Assembly: GCF_004127445.1 (NCBI RefSeq)
Contig: NZ_QEXM01000046.1
Span: 62,001 to 126,000 of the forward strand
Length of the DNA stretch: 64,000 nucleotides
Direction of reading: 5' to 3'
DNA from: Streptomyces alfalfae
Lineage (GTDB): Bacteria > Actinomycetota > Actinomycetes > Streptomycetales > Streptomycetaceae
Both the position numbers and the translations under genes were made by a program. Under the pieces are notes generated by a model that saw nothing but the letters and a program-made list of their open reading frames with translations, was not told where the DNA came from and did no database searches. Below, piece by piece: positions 32,379 through 40,974 of this stretch (the first letter of the stretch is position 1; the number at the start of each line of letters is the position of its first letter).

Positions 32379-33629
32379 GTGCCTGCCTTGAGAAAAGCCG
32401 CCTTGCTGCTCGCTTCCGCGACCATGCTGACCCTGTCGACCACGGCGCCCGCCCTCGCGGACGACAAGCCGGACGACGGGCAGCCCAAGCCGCCCTCCTC
32501 CATGTCGACGGTCGGCGGTGCGAGGCTCGGCAAGCCCGGCACCCAGGTGCGGCTGAAGCAGGGCGCCCCGGTGCTGCCCAAGGACCTCTCGGCGCGCTCC
32601 TGGATGGTGTCGGACGCGGAGTCGGGCGAGGTGCTCGCCGCGCACAACGCGCACTGGCGGCTGCCTCCGGCGAGCACCCTGAAGATGCTGTTCGCGGACA
32701 CGGTCCTGCCGAAGTTCCCCAAGAGCCAGAAGCACGAGGTCAAGCTCTCCGACCTGGAAGGCGTCGGCGCGGGCAGCAGCCTGGTCGGCATCAAGGAGAA
32801 CGAGACGTACACCGTCCACGACCTGTGGCTCGGTGTCTTCCTGCGCTCGGGCAACGACGCGGTGCACGTCCTGTCCGCGATGAACGACGGCGTGCAGCAG
32901 ACCGTCAAGGACATGCAGGAGCACGCCGAGGAGCTCCAGGCGCTCGACACGCACGTCGTCTCGCCCGACGGCTACGACGAGAAGGGGCAGGTCTCCTCGG
33001 CGTACGACCTGACGCTGTTCGCCCGGTCGGGGCTGCAGAAGAAGGACTTCCGCGAGTACTGCTCGACGGCCACCGCCCAGTTCCCCGGTGAGACGAAGAA
33101 GATCACCAAGGGCAAGGACAAGGGCAAGACCAAGCGCGGGTCGTTCGGGATCCAGAACACCAACCGGCTGCTTACCGGCGCCGACGGGGTCAGCGCCTAC
33201 AAGGGCATCGCCGGTGTCAAGAACGGCAGCACCACCAACGCGGGCAACACCTTCACCGGGGTCGCCGAGCGCGACGGCAAGGTCCTCCTGGTGACGGTCA
33301 TGAACCCCTCGTCCGGGGAGCCGCACGCGGTGTACAAGGAGACCGCGCGGCTCCTCGACTGGGGTTTCGAGGCGGCGGACAAGGTCGAGCCCGTGGGCGA
33401 GCTCGTGGCCCCGAAGGGTGCGACCGGTTCGGGCAAGGGCGCTCCCGGCGGCGGCAAGGGTGACGCCGCCGCGAAGATGGCGCACACGTCCGGCGGGGGT
33501 TCCAGCGGCATGGGCGTCGCCCTCGGGGTGGCGGGCGGTGTGGTCCTGCTGCTCGGTGCGGGCGCCTTCGTGCTCAGGCGCCGGATGCCGCTCCCGGGGC
33601 AGGCCGGCCGGCGGACTCCGCGGGACTGA
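32379..33629 (+). CDS. D-alanyl-D-alanine carboxypeptidase (membrane-anchored, class A/C PBP)
   Basis: The 416-residue protein starts at GTG 32379 and has a signal peptide ending APALA. Catalytic motifs are S99-T-L-K102 (SxxK), S157-G-N (SxN) and K281-N-G in place of the usual KTG. A Gly/Ser-rich tail and a C-terminal membrane helix (MGVALGVAGGVVLLLGAGAFVL) anchor it. It trims the terminal D-Ala of peptidoglycan stem peptides. The gene shares a 109-bp divergent promoter region with the SCO4848-like gene. Its last 56 bp overlap the end of the convergent YihY/BrkB gene. Confidence 0.92.
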   Translation: MPALRKAALLLASATMLTLSTTAPALADDKPDDGQPKPPSSMSTVGGARLGKPGTQVRLKQGAPVLPKDLSARSWMVSDAESGEVLAAHNAHWRLPPASTLKMLFADTVLPKFPKSQKHEVKLSDLEGVGAGSSLVGIKENETYTVHDLWLGVFLRSGNDAVHVLSAMNDGVQQTVKDMQEHAEELQALDTHVVSPDGYDEKGQVSSAYDLTLFARSGLQKKDFREYCSTATAQFPGETKKITKGKDKGKTKRGSFGIQNTNRLLTGADGVSAYKGIAGVKNGSTTNAGNTFTGVAERDGKVLLVTVMNPSSGEPHAVYKETARLLDWGFEAADKVEPVGELVAPKGATGSGKGAPGGGKGDAAAKMAHTSGGGSSGMGVALGVAGGVVLLLGAGAFVLRRRMPLPGQAGRRTPRD

Positions 33630-34569
33630 CGGCGGGCGGCTCGGCACGGGGGGCGCTCTGCGCGCCGCCCGCGCCATCCGTGTCGTCCGCGCCCTTCGTG
33701 TCATCCGCGTCGGCCGTGCGTGACGCCTTCCGCGTCGCCGTCCACGCGGCGCAGAACAGCAGCAGCTTCGCCGTGAGGTTGATCCACAGCAGCAGGGCGA
33801 CGGGCACGCCGAAGGCGCCGTACATGCTCTTCGCGGCGACGCCCTTCATGTAGCCGCCGAGCAGCAGCTTGAGCAGTTCAAAGCCGGCGGCGCCGATGAG
33901 GGCGGCGGTGACGAGGTCTCGGCGGTGCGGCTGCACGCCGGGCAGCAGTGTCAGGACGTAGAGCAGCAGCAGGAAGTCCGCGAGGATGGCGATCGCGAAC
34001 GCCATGGCCTGGAGCAGCGCGGCGCCCCAGCCGGTCTCGTCGATGCCGATGAGGCGGGCCGTCCAGCCGACGGCGACCGAGGCGAGGCCGGAGGCCGCGA
34101 ACGAGGCGAGGCCCGCGCCGCCGAGCCCGAGGAGCACCCCGGCGTCCTTGGCCTTGCGCAGGAAGGGGTTCTCCTCCTCGTCCTCGCACTCCCAGACGGC
34201 CCGCAGGCACTCCCGCATGGAGCCGACCCAGCCGATGCCGGTGAACAGCAGCAGGGCGCCCGCGATGAGGCCGACCGTGCCCGCGTTGGCGACGAGGGCG
34301 TCCAGGTCGAGCTGGTCGGAGATGCCGGGCACCTGCTCGGCGAGCTTGTCCTTGAGGGTGTCCTGCTGCTCGGCGGAGAGGGTGGCGGCGGCGACCGCCG
34401 CGGCGACGGTGAGCAGCGGGAAGAGCGCCAGGAAGCTGATGAAGGTCATCGCGGCGGCGAGGCGGGTCCAGTGGACCTCGTCGAGCCGTTCGTAGGCGTG
34501 CCACGCGTGCGTGCGCATGCCCTTGACCACCAGGGGCCCGATGCCGGGAAGTCTCTTCAGCCAGTCCAT
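33574..34569 (-). CDS. YihY/BrkB family membrane protein
   Basis: The 331-residue protein has six membrane helices and the family core (WTRLAAAMTFISFLALFPLL, GVQPHRRDLVTAALIGAAGFELLK, YGAFGVPVALLLWINLTAKLLLF). Family members are inner-membrane proteins of poorly known function, once misnamed RNase BN. The C-terminus is a 50-residue hydrophilic tail that overlaps the convergent carboxypeptidase gene by 56 bp. Its start overlaps GtrA (13 bp), so it is the last gene of the PAP2-UbiA-GtrA operon. Confidence 0.9.
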   Translation of the reverse strand: MDWLKRLPGIGPLVVKGMRTHAWHAYERLDEVHWTRLAAAMTFISFLALFPLLTVAAAVAAATLSAEQQDTLKDKLAEQVPGISDQLDLDALVANAGTVGLIAGALLLFTGIGWVGSMRECLRAVWECEDEEENPFLRKAKDAGVLLGLGGAGLASFAASGLASVAVGWTARLIGIDETGWGAALLQAMAFAIAILADFLLLLYVLTLLPGVQPHRRDLVTAALIGAAGFELLKLLLGGYMKGVAAKSMYGAFGVPVALLLWINLTAKLLLFCAAWTATRKASRTADADDTKGADDTDGAGGAQSAPRAEPPAVSPAESAGRPAPGAASGA

Positions 34570-35090
34570 GACGCCTCTCCGCCCGCTGCCGCGCCCTTCG
34601 CCGTCCCCGCCGTCTCGCGGGACACCCGGAAGACCAGGGTCCGGGTACCCCAGAATCGCAGGGCGGTGGCCAGCGCCATGCCGATGCCCGCCCCGGAGAC
34701 GGTGTCGGCGCGCTGCGAGGTGAGGCCGAGGCCGTAGTGCGACACGGCGATGCAGAGCAGTTGGACGAGGGCGCCCGCGATGTTGACGGCGAAGAAGACC
34801 ACGTACTGGCGCAGCCGTGACACCCGCGCGGCCCTGCGCCGGTAGGTGCCGAGGGCGTTGCCCGCGTACGCCACGGAGCAGCCCGCCACGAAGGACAGGG
34901 CCTTGGCGGTCAGCGGGTCGAGGCCGGCGGGGCCGCGCAGCCAGATGAAGAGGCCGAGGTCGGCGGCGTAGGCGCAGACGCCGGCGGCGGCGAAGCCGAG
35001 GATTTCGGGGCCCATCGCCCGCAGCCGTTCGCGCGGGGAGGGCCCGGCCCGCCTCCGGCCGGGTTCCGGGGGCCGGGTGGGCGGCGTCAC
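34557..35090 (-). CDS. GtrA family membrane protein (possible DPA flippase component)
   Basis: The 177-residue protein starts at GTG 35090, overlapping the preceding stop (GTGA). It has four membrane helices (EILGFAAAGVCAYAADLGLF, LTAKALSFVAGCSVAYAG, YVVFFAVNIAGALVQLLCI, GAGIGMALATALRFWGTR). GtrA proteins move polyprenyl-phosphate sugars across the membrane. In Mycobacterium the GtrA homologue Rv3789 neighbours dprE1/dprE2 and has been linked to DPA transport, so the same role here is a reasonable inference. Confidence 0.8.
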   Translation of the reverse strand: MTPPTRPPEPGRRRAGPSPRERLRAMGPEILGFAAAGVCAYAADLGLFIWLRGPAGLDPLTAKALSFVAGCSVAYAGNALGTYRRRAARVSRLRQYVVFFAVNIAGALVQLLCIAVSHYGLGLTSQRADTVSGAGIGMALATALRFWGTRTLVFRVSRETAGTAKGAAAGGEASWTG

Positions 35091-36067
35091 CAGTCCGCGA
35101 CCGCGAGGCCGTACAGGGCCACCCAGACGACGCCGATCACGGCCAGGGCCCGGTCCCGCAGGACGACGTCCTCCGGCTCGCCGGCGGCGCCCCGGTCGGC
35201 GAACACGGCGTAGCGCAGGACCGCGAGGATGAAGGCCGCCATGGAGAGCTGGCGCCAGGGCAGCGTGCCGCCGTCGGCGGTGCCGCCCTCCTCCATGGCC
35301 CACAGGCAGTACGCGAGGACGGCGACGCCCGCGGCGAGCTGCCATACGAAGCGCAGATAGCCCGTGGTGTATTCGGTGAGCAACGCGCGCGTGGCGCCCG
35401 GTCTGCCGGGGCCCGCGGACATCTGGACGGCTTCGGAGTAGCGCTTGGCGGAGACCATGAAGAGCGCGCCGAAGCCGGTGGTGATCAGGAACCACCGCGA
35501 GAGCGGGATGCCGAGCGCGAGGCCGCCGATCATGGCGCGCATCAGGAAGCCGGTCGTGACGATCGTGAGGTCGACGACGAGGACGTGCTTGAGGCTGACG
35601 CAGTACGCGAGTTGCATGACGACGTACGCGGCCAGGAGGCCCGCGGTCAGCGGGGTGCACAGGACGACGGCGGCGGTGGGCGCGAGGACGGCGAGGAGCC
35701 CGCCCACCGCGTACGCGACGGGCGCCGGCACCTGTCCGGCGGCCACGGGTCTGCGGCACTTGGTGGGGTGGGCGCGGTCGGCGTCGGCGTCCCGCGCGTC
35801 GTTGATGAGGTAGACGGCGGACGCGGCGGCCGTGAACAGCGCGAAGACGAGGACGAGTTGGACGGCCGCGTGGCGCGAGAAGAGCTCGCCCGCCGCCGCG
35901 GGGGCGGCGACGACGAGGACGTTCTTCACCCACTGGCGGGGCCGCGCGGTCTTCAGGAGGCCCAGGGGCAGGCCCAGGGCCGTCGGCCGGGGCGGATCGA
36001 GGGCGGCCGCGGCGAGGTCCGGCGCGGCGGCGGAACGTTCGGGCACGGCTGCGGAGCGCTCAGACAC
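35087..36067 (-). CDS. Decaprenyl-phosphate phosphoribosyltransferase (UbiA family)
   Basis: The 326-residue enzyme transfers phosphoribose from PRPP to a polyprenyl phosphate, the first step to decaprenyl-phospho-arabinose. Motifs: LLKTARPRQWVKNVLV, the Asp-rich substrate motif NDARDADADRAHPTKCRRP, and about nine membrane helices. It is the counterpart of Mycobacterium Rv3806c. It overlaps GtrA by GTGA and the PAP2 gene by 8 bp. Confidence 0.9.
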   Translation of the reverse strand: MSERSAAVPERSAAAPDLAAAALDPPRPTALGLPLGLLKTARPRQWVKNVLVVAAPAAAGELFSRHAAVQLVLVFALFTAAASAVYLINDARDADADRAHPTKCRRPVAAGQVPAPVAYAVGGLLAVLAPTAAVVLCTPLTAGLLAAYVVMQLAYCVSLKHVLVVDLTIVTTGFLMRAMIGGLALGIPLSRWFLITTGFGALFMVSAKRYSEAVQMSAGPGRPGATRALLTEYTTGYLRFVWQLAAGVAVLAYCLWAMEEGGTADGGTLPWRQLSMAAFILAVLRYAVFADRGAAGEPEDVVLRDRALAVIGVVWVALYGLAVADW

Positions 36068-36581
36068 GGCTGCGGTCCCCGTTCATCCAGCGGGCGCCCA
36101 GGCGGGCGGTGAGCGCGCCCAGCGCCGCGCCCGCGGCCACGTCCGAGGGGTAGTGGACGCCGACGACCATCCGGGAGACGCACACGGCGGCGGCCAGTGG
36201 CGGCACGAGGCGGGCTCCGGCGGGGCGCAGCGCGCCGTACGCGACGGCCGCGGCGGCCGAGGACGTGGCGTGGGAACTGGGGAAGGAGTGCCGGCCCGCG
36301 GTGCGCACGAGGGGCGCCGCGCCGTCCGGTCCCTCCGGGCGCGGCCTGCGGACGACCCGCTTGACGGCCATGCTCGTCACATGGGCGGCGACGGTGAGCG
36401 CCGTGCCGCGCAGCCAGGCGCCGCGCCGCTCGCGGTCCACGGCGGCGCCGACGAGACCGGCGGCGATCCACAGGGCGCCGTGTTCACCGCCCCGGGACAG
36501 GGCGCGGGCCGCCGCGGCGATGCGCGGGTCGGTCCCGCAGTCGCGCAGGGCCGACAGCAACCGGTGGTCCATGTCGTGCAT
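36060..36581 (-). CDS. PAP2 family phosphatase
   Basis: The 173-residue membrane protein has the three PAP2 motifs KRVVRRPRP, SFPSSHA and SRMVVGVHYPSDV, with the catalytic histidines. In the Mycobacterium DPA cluster the equivalent enzyme (Rv3807c type) is proposed to remove the 5-phosphate of decaprenyl-phosphoryl-5-phosphoribose before epimerisation. It is the first gene of the leftward operon and overlaps the next by 8 bp. A 240-bp region separates it from dprE1. Confidence 0.85.
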   Translation of the reverse strand: MHDMDHRLLSALRDCGTDPRIAAAARALSRGGEHGALWIAAGLVGAAVDRERRGAWLRGTALTVAAHVTSMAVKRVVRRPRPEGPDGAAPLVRTAGRHSFPSSHATSSAAAAVAYGALRPAGARLVPPLAAAVCVSRMVVGVHYPSDVAAGAALGALTARLGARWMNGDRSRV

Positions 36582-36620
36582 GTGGCCTCGTTTTCGAAGA
36601 CGTTCGACGACGTTCGAGAG

Positions 36621-36656
36621 GTGGGCGTGGAGGTGGGCGTGGAAGTGGGCTCGGGG
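36621..36656. repeat. Three 12-bp direct repeats upstream of the PAP2 gene
   Basis: GTGGGCGTGGAG-like units occur at 36621, 36633 and 36645 with period 12. The surrounding 36582-36821 region has no gene. It includes an AT-rich stretch near 36705-36765 with ATTAGG (36721-36726) and its inverse CCTAAT (36747-36752), a likely site for promoter control of the divergent dprE1 and PAP2 operons. Confidence 0.5.
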
Positions 36657-36821
36657 ACGGGCGGGGAGGTGGGCATCTCTTCATCCGGGCAGTTCAACTC
36701 TCTAAGGGATCAGCCCGATTATTAGGTCAATACAGGGTGACACTCCCCTAATCACCCATTTCGGTGAGAGCGCGGACGATCCTGAGCAAATCCCCCTCCA
36801 TCCGGCGCTACCGTCGTGGCC

Positions 36822-38201
36822 ATGCCTGCCGACTCCCCTTCCGTGGCGCCCTTCGAAGCCGTCTCCGTCTCCGGCTGGGGGCGCACGGCCCCGACCACCG
36901 CCCGGCTGGTGAGACCCCGCACACAGGAGGAGGCGGCGGCCGCGGTGCTCGGCTGCGGCGAGCGCGGCGGCATCGCCAGGGGCCTCGGCCGGGCCTACGG
37001 GGACGCCGCGCAGAACGCGGGCGGCGACGTCTTCGACATGACGGGCCTGGACCGGGTGCACACCATCGACGCCGACGCGGGCACCGTCGTCTGCGACGCG
37101 GGCGTCTCGCTGCACCACCTGATGGAGGTCCTGCTCCCCCTCGGCTGGTTCGTGCCCGTCACCCCGGGCACGCGCTACGTCACCGTCGGCGGGGCCATCG
37201 GCGCCGACATCCACGGCAAGAACCACCACGGCTCCGGCGCCTTCGCCCGCCACGTCCTCGCGATGGACCTGCTCACGGCCGACGGCGCGGTCCGCACCCT
37301 CGTGCCCGGCACGCCCCTGTTCGACGCCACGGCGGGCGGCATGGGCCTGACCGGTGTGATCCTGTCGGCGACCGTGCGGCTCCAGCCGGTCGAGACGTCC
37401 CTGATGAGCGTGGACACCGAACGCGCGACGGACCTCGACGACCTGATGGCCCGGCTCACCGCCACCGACCACCGCTACCGCTACTCGGTGGCCTGGATCG
37501 ACCTCCTCGCCCGCGGCGCGGCCATGGGCCGCTCGGTCCTCACCCGCGGCGACCACGCCCCCCTGGACGCCCTCCCGGCACGGGCACGCGCGCGCAGGGC
37601 TCCCCTCGCCTTCCGCCCGGGGCAGCTCCCCGCCGCCCCCTCCTTCGTCCCCGAAGGGCTCCTCGGCAGGAGGTCCGTGGGCCTCTTCAACGAGCTCTGG
37701 TACCGCAAGGCGCCTCGCTGGCGCACCGGGGAGCTGCAGAAGATCTCCACCTTCTTCCACCCGCTGGACGGCGTCCCGCACTGGAACCGCGTCTACGGCC
37801 GCGGCGGCTTCGTGCAGTACCAGTTCGTCGTCGGCTACGGCAAGGAAGAGGCCCTGCGCCGCGTCGTGCGCCGCATCTCCGAGCGCGGCTGCCCGTCCTT
37901 CCTCGCCGTCCTGAAGCGCTTCGGCGACGCCGACCCCGGGTGGCTGTCGTTCCCGATGCCGGGCTGGACGCTCGCGCTCGACATCCCGGCGAACCTGCCG
38001 GGGCTCGGCGCCTTCCTCGACGAATTGGACGAGGAGGTGGCCGCCGCCGACGGGCGCGTCTACCTCGCCAAGGACTCACGGCTGCGGCCCGAGATGCTCG
38101 CCGGGATGTACCCCCGGCTCGACGACTTCCGCGCCCTGCGGGCCGAGCTCGACCCGCGCGGCGTGTTCCGCTCGGACCTCTCGCGCCGCCTCGCCCTCTA
38201 G
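36822..38201 (+). CDS. dprE1: Decaprenylphospho-beta-D-ribofuranose 2-oxidase (DprE1-like)
   Basis: The 459-residue FAD enzyme oxidises the 2-hydroxyl of decaprenyl-phosphoribose. The FAD-binding_4 part has GLGRAYGDAAQ, TPGTRYVTVGGAIGADIHGKNHHGSG with the conserved His, and the C-terminal ALO-like part has AKDSR. The benzothiazinone-target cysteine of Mycobacterium (GWNICVD) is Ala385 here (GWTLALD). ATG 36822 is used, but GTG 36816 with TACCGT just upstream could be a leaderless start. It leads a two-gene operon with dprE2. Confidence 0.88.
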   Translation: MPADSPSVAPFEAVSVSGWGRTAPTTARLVRPRTQEEAAAAVLGCGERGGIARGLGRAYGDAAQNAGGDVFDMTGLDRVHTIDADAGTVVCDAGVSLHHLMEVLLPLGWFVPVTPGTRYVTVGGAIGADIHGKNHHGSGAFARHVLAMDLLTADGAVRTLVPGTPLFDATAGGMGLTGVILSATVRLQPVETSLMSVDTERATDLDDLMARLTATDHRYRYSVAWIDLLARGAAMGRSVLTRGDHAPLDALPARARARRAPLAFRPGQLPAAPSFVPEGLLGRRSVGLFNELWYRKAPRWRTGELQKISTFFHPLDGVPHWNRVYGRGGFVQYQFVVGYGKEEALRRVVRRISERGCPSFLAVLKRFGDADPGWLSFPMPGWTLALDIPANLPGLGAFLDELDEEVAAADGRVYLAKDSRLRPEMLAGMYPRLDDFRALRAELDPRGVFRSDLSRRLAL

Positions 38202-38247
38202 CAGCCCCCGCCCGCCAGAGACCTCGCCCGCCAGGAGATCGGTACTC

Positions 38248-39003
38248 ATGAAAGACGCCTTCGGCACCCCCCAGTCCCTGCTCGTCCTCGGCGGCGCCTC
38301 CGAGATCGGCCTCGCCACCGCGCGACGCCTCGTCGTGCGCCGCACCCGCACCGTGTGGCTGGCGGGACGCCCGTCCCCGGCCCTCGACGAGGCTGCCGCG
38401 GGCCTGCGCGACCTGGGCGCCGACGTGCGGACCACCGCCTTCGACGCGCTCGACCCCGAGTCCCACGAGGAGGGCCTCGGCAAGGTCTTCGCCGAGGGCG
38501 ACATCGACATGGTGCTGCTCGCCTTCGGCGTCCTCGGCGACCAGGCGCGCGACGAGGACGAACCCCTCTCGGCGGTGCGCGTAGCCCAGACCAACTACAC
38601 CGGGGCCATCTCCTCCGGCCTGGTCTGCGCGCGGGCGCTGCAGACGCAGGGCCACGGCTCCCTGGTGGTGCTCTCCTCGGTGGCGGGCGAGCGGGCACGC
38701 CGCTCCAACTTCATCTACGGCTCCAGCAAGGCCGGCCTCGACGCCTTCACCCAGGGCCTCGGCGACGCGCTGCACGGCACCGGGGTGCACGTGATGGTCG
38801 TCCGCCCCGGCTTCGTCCGCTCGAAGATGACCGCGGGCCTGGAGGAGGCCCCCATGTCGACCACGCCCGACGCGGTGGCGGCGGCCATCGAGACGGGGCT
38901 GCGGCGTCGCTCGGAGACGGTGTGGGTGCCCGGGAAGCTGCGGGTGGTGATGTCGGCGCTGCGCCACGTGCCGAGGCCGCTGTTCCGGCGCCTGCCGATC
39001 TGA
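38248..39003 (+). CDS. dprE2: Decaprenylphospho-beta-D-erythro-pentofuranosid-2-ulose 2-reductase (DprE2-like)
   Basis: The 251-residue short-chain dehydrogenase reduces the keto intermediate made by DprE1, giving the arabinose epimer. It has an NAD(P)H fold (LLVLGGASEIGLATARRLVV), an NxxG-like segment and the catalytic Ser-Tyr-Lys set (VLSSVAGERARRSNFIYGSSKAG, broken after RAR). It lies 46 bp after dprE1 on the same strand, with GGAG upstream of the ATG. It is followed by a short GC hairpin. Confidence 0.88.
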   Translation: MKDAFGTPQSLLVLGGASEIGLATARRLVVRRTRTVWLAGRPSPALDEAAAGLRDLGADVRTTAFDALDPESHEEGLGKVFAEGDIDMVLLAFGVLGDQARDEDEPLSAVRVAQTNYTGAISSGLVCARALQTQGHGSLVVLSSVAGERARRSNFIYGSSKAGLDAFTQGLGDALHGTGVHVMVVRPGFVRSKMTAGLEEAPMSTTPDAVAAAIETGLRRRSETVWVPGKLRVVMSALRHVPRPLFRRLPI

Positions 39004-39010
39004 CGGCGCC

Positions 39011-39029
39011 GCCGGGGCCCGGCCCCGGC
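39011..39029. terminator. Short GC-rich hairpin after dprE2
   Basis: GCCGGGGC (39011-39018) pairs perfectly over 8 bp with GCCCCGGC (39022-39029) around a three-base loop. It lies between the convergent dprE2 and 2H-phosphoesterase genes. Confidence 0.4.
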
Positions 39030-39040
39030 CGCCGCCCGGG

Positions 39041-39622
39041 TCAGCGGGTGGGCAGCGTGCCGCGGGCCGCCGGGGGCGAGGCCTGGGACGGCACCATGGG
39101 GCCGCCGAAGTCGAAGTCGCGCAGCTTGCGCCAGATGCCGTCCGTGCCCTGTTCGTAGAGCGCGAAGCCGGTGCAGGGCCAGGCGGCCTCGTACTCCGAG
39201 AGCTCCGCGTACGCCCGGTCCATGGCCTCCTCGGAGATGCCGTGGGCCACCGTGACGTGTGGGTGGTACGGGAACTGCAGTTCGCGTGCCATCGGCCCCG
39301 ACGCGTCCCGCACCCTCTTCTGGAGCCAGGAGCAGGCCGCGCCGCCCTCCACGACCTGCACGAAGACGACCGGCGACAGCGGCCGGAACGTGCCCGTCCC
39401 CGACAGGCGCATCGGGAAGGGCCGCCCGGCCGCCGCGACCGACATCAGATGCGACTCAACCGCGGGCAGCGCGGACGCGTCCACTTCGGTGGGAGGCAGC
39501 AGGGTCACATGCGTGGGGATGCCGTGCGCCGCGGGGTCCCCGAAGCCCGCGCGCCGCTCCTGGAGCAGGCTGCCGTGTGGCTCCGGGACCGCGATCGAGA
39601 CGCCGATCGTTACGGTCCCCAC
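39041..39622 (-). CDS. 2H phosphoesterase (2'-5' RNA ligase family)
   Basis: The 193-residue protein has the two HxT motifs of the 2H superfamily, THVTLLPP near residue 38 and HPHVTVAHG near residue 120. Members ligate or cleave 2'-5' linkages in RNA or act on cyclic nucleotide phosphates. The gene is in the same direction as trpS, which ends 87 bp upstream of it, but co-transcription is not proven. Confidence 0.85.
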   Translation of the reverse strand: MGTVTIGVSIAVPEPHGSLLQERRAGFGDPAAHGIPTHVTLLPPTEVDASALPAVESHLMSVAAAGRPFPMRLSGTGTFRPLSPVVFVQVVEGGAACSWLQKRVRDASGPMARELQFPYHPHVTVAHGISEEAMDRAYAELSEYEAAWPCTGFALYEQGTDGIWRKLRDFDFGGPMVPSQASPPAARGTLPTR

Positions 39623-39709
39623 GTCGTACTCCTGTCGTCGTGTCGATGGGCAGGGGGCGCTGCTCGCCGTGCAGCGCGGGTGCGGTTGTCGTGCCGGGTG
39701 CGGTGGGGC

Positions 39710-40723
39710 TCAGTGCTTGGCGGGCAGGAAACCCACCTTGTCGTACGCCTGCGCGAGGGTCTCGGCGGCGACGGCACGGGCCTTCTCCGCGCCCTTGGCC
39801 AGGATCGAGTCCAGCGTCTCCGGGTCACCCAGATATTCCTGGGTGCGGTCCCGGAACGGGGTCACGAACTCGACCATGACCTCGGCGAGGTCGGTCTTGA
39901 GCGCACCGTAGCCCTTGCCGGCGTACTTCTGCTCCAGTTCCGCGATACCGGCGCCGGTGAGCGTGGAGTAGATGCTGAGGAGGTTGCTGACGCCGGGCTT
40001 CTCGGCCACGTCGTAGCGGATGACGGTGTCCGTGTCGGTGACGGCGCTCTTGACCTTCTTGGCGGTGGCCTTGGGCTCGTCCAGGAGGTTGATCAGGCCC
40101 TTCGGCGTGGACGCCGACTTGCTCATCTTGATCGACGGGTCCTGGAGGTCGTAGATCTTCGCCGTCTCCTTGAGGATGTACGCCGAGGGCACGGTGAACG
40201 TCTCGCCGAGGCGGGCGTTGAAACGCTCGGCGAGATCGCGGGTCAGCTCGATGTGCTGGCGCTGGTCCTCACCGACCGGGACCTCGTTGGCCTGGTAGAG
40301 CAGGATGTCCGCGACCTGGAGGACCGGGTACGTGAAGAGGCCCACGGAGGCCCTGTCGGCGCCGTGCCTGGCCGACTTGTCCTTGAACTGCGTCATCCGG
40401 GAGGCCTCGCCGAAGCCGGTGAGGCAGTTCATGACCCAGGCGAGCTGGGCGTGCTCGGGGACGTGGCTCTGGACGAAGAGCGTGCAGCGCTCGGGGTCGA
40501 GACCCGCGGCGAGCAGCTGGGCCGCGGCGAGCCGGGTGTTGGCGCGCAGCTCCGCGGGGTCCTGCGGGACCGTGATCGCGTGCAGGTCCACCACCATGTA
40601 GAAGGCGTCGTGGGACTCCTGGAGGGCGACCCACTGGCGCACGGCGCCGAGGTAGTTGCCGAGGTGGAACGAGCCGGCGGTGGGCTGGATACCGGAGAGC
40701 ACACGAGGACGTTCAGAGGCCAT
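39710..40723 (-). CDS. trpS: Tryptophanyl-tRNA synthetase
   Basis: The 337-residue class I synthetase charges tRNA-Trp. It has the HIGH-type motif as FHLGNYLGA and the KMSKS motif as IKMSKSAS, both intact. ATG 40723 gives the usual start (MASERPRVLSGIQPTAG); ATG 40732 would add three residues. It is probably the housekeeping enzyme rather than the indolmycin-resistant paralogue some streptomycetes carry (inference from its place in the core region). Confidence 0.95.
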   Translation of the reverse strand: MASERPRVLSGIQPTAGSFHLGNYLGAVRQWVALQESHDAFYMVVDLHAITVPQDPAELRANTRLAAAQLLAAGLDPERCTLFVQSHVPEHAQLAWVMNCLTGFGEASRMTQFKDKSARHGADRASVGLFTYPVLQVADILLYQANEVPVGEDQRQHIELTRDLAERFNARLGETFTVPSAYILKETAKIYDLQDPSIKMSKSASTPKGLINLLDEPKATAKKVKSAVTDTDTVIRYDVAEKPGVSNLLSIYSTLTGAGIAELEQKYAGKGYGALKTDLAEVMVEFVTPFRDRTQEYLGDPETLDSILAKGAEKARAVAAETLAQAYDKVGFLPAKH

Positions 40724-40974
40724 GCGGCCCATTCTCTCAGGTGACTCTCATAACTCGGAAACAGGTGTGTGGCAGGGGGGAACCGATTCGACCCGACCGG
40801 TGGAGCGCGGGGGACGCCGGGGCAGGGGGCGCCGTTGCCCATCCGCCAGTCGCCGCGCTGTCCAGCCCGCCCCGGCTGGCACGCCGATACGGCATGTTTC
40901 TTCGTCCGCGACACGAGCGACGATAGAACTTGGGCGCCACCTACACGCCACACCGCAGGACGATCGGAGAACCC

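Noticed and set aside
36377..36697. Alternative gene with Pro/Thr/Ser repeats overlapping the PAP2 start
   Set aside because: It overlaps PAP2 in another frame, and the repeat comes from the 12-bp DNA direct repeats.
39657..39677. Terminator downstream of trpS
   Set aside because: The stem is only six base pairs (GCGCTG/CAGCGC) with a 9-nt loop and no T-run; too weak to call.
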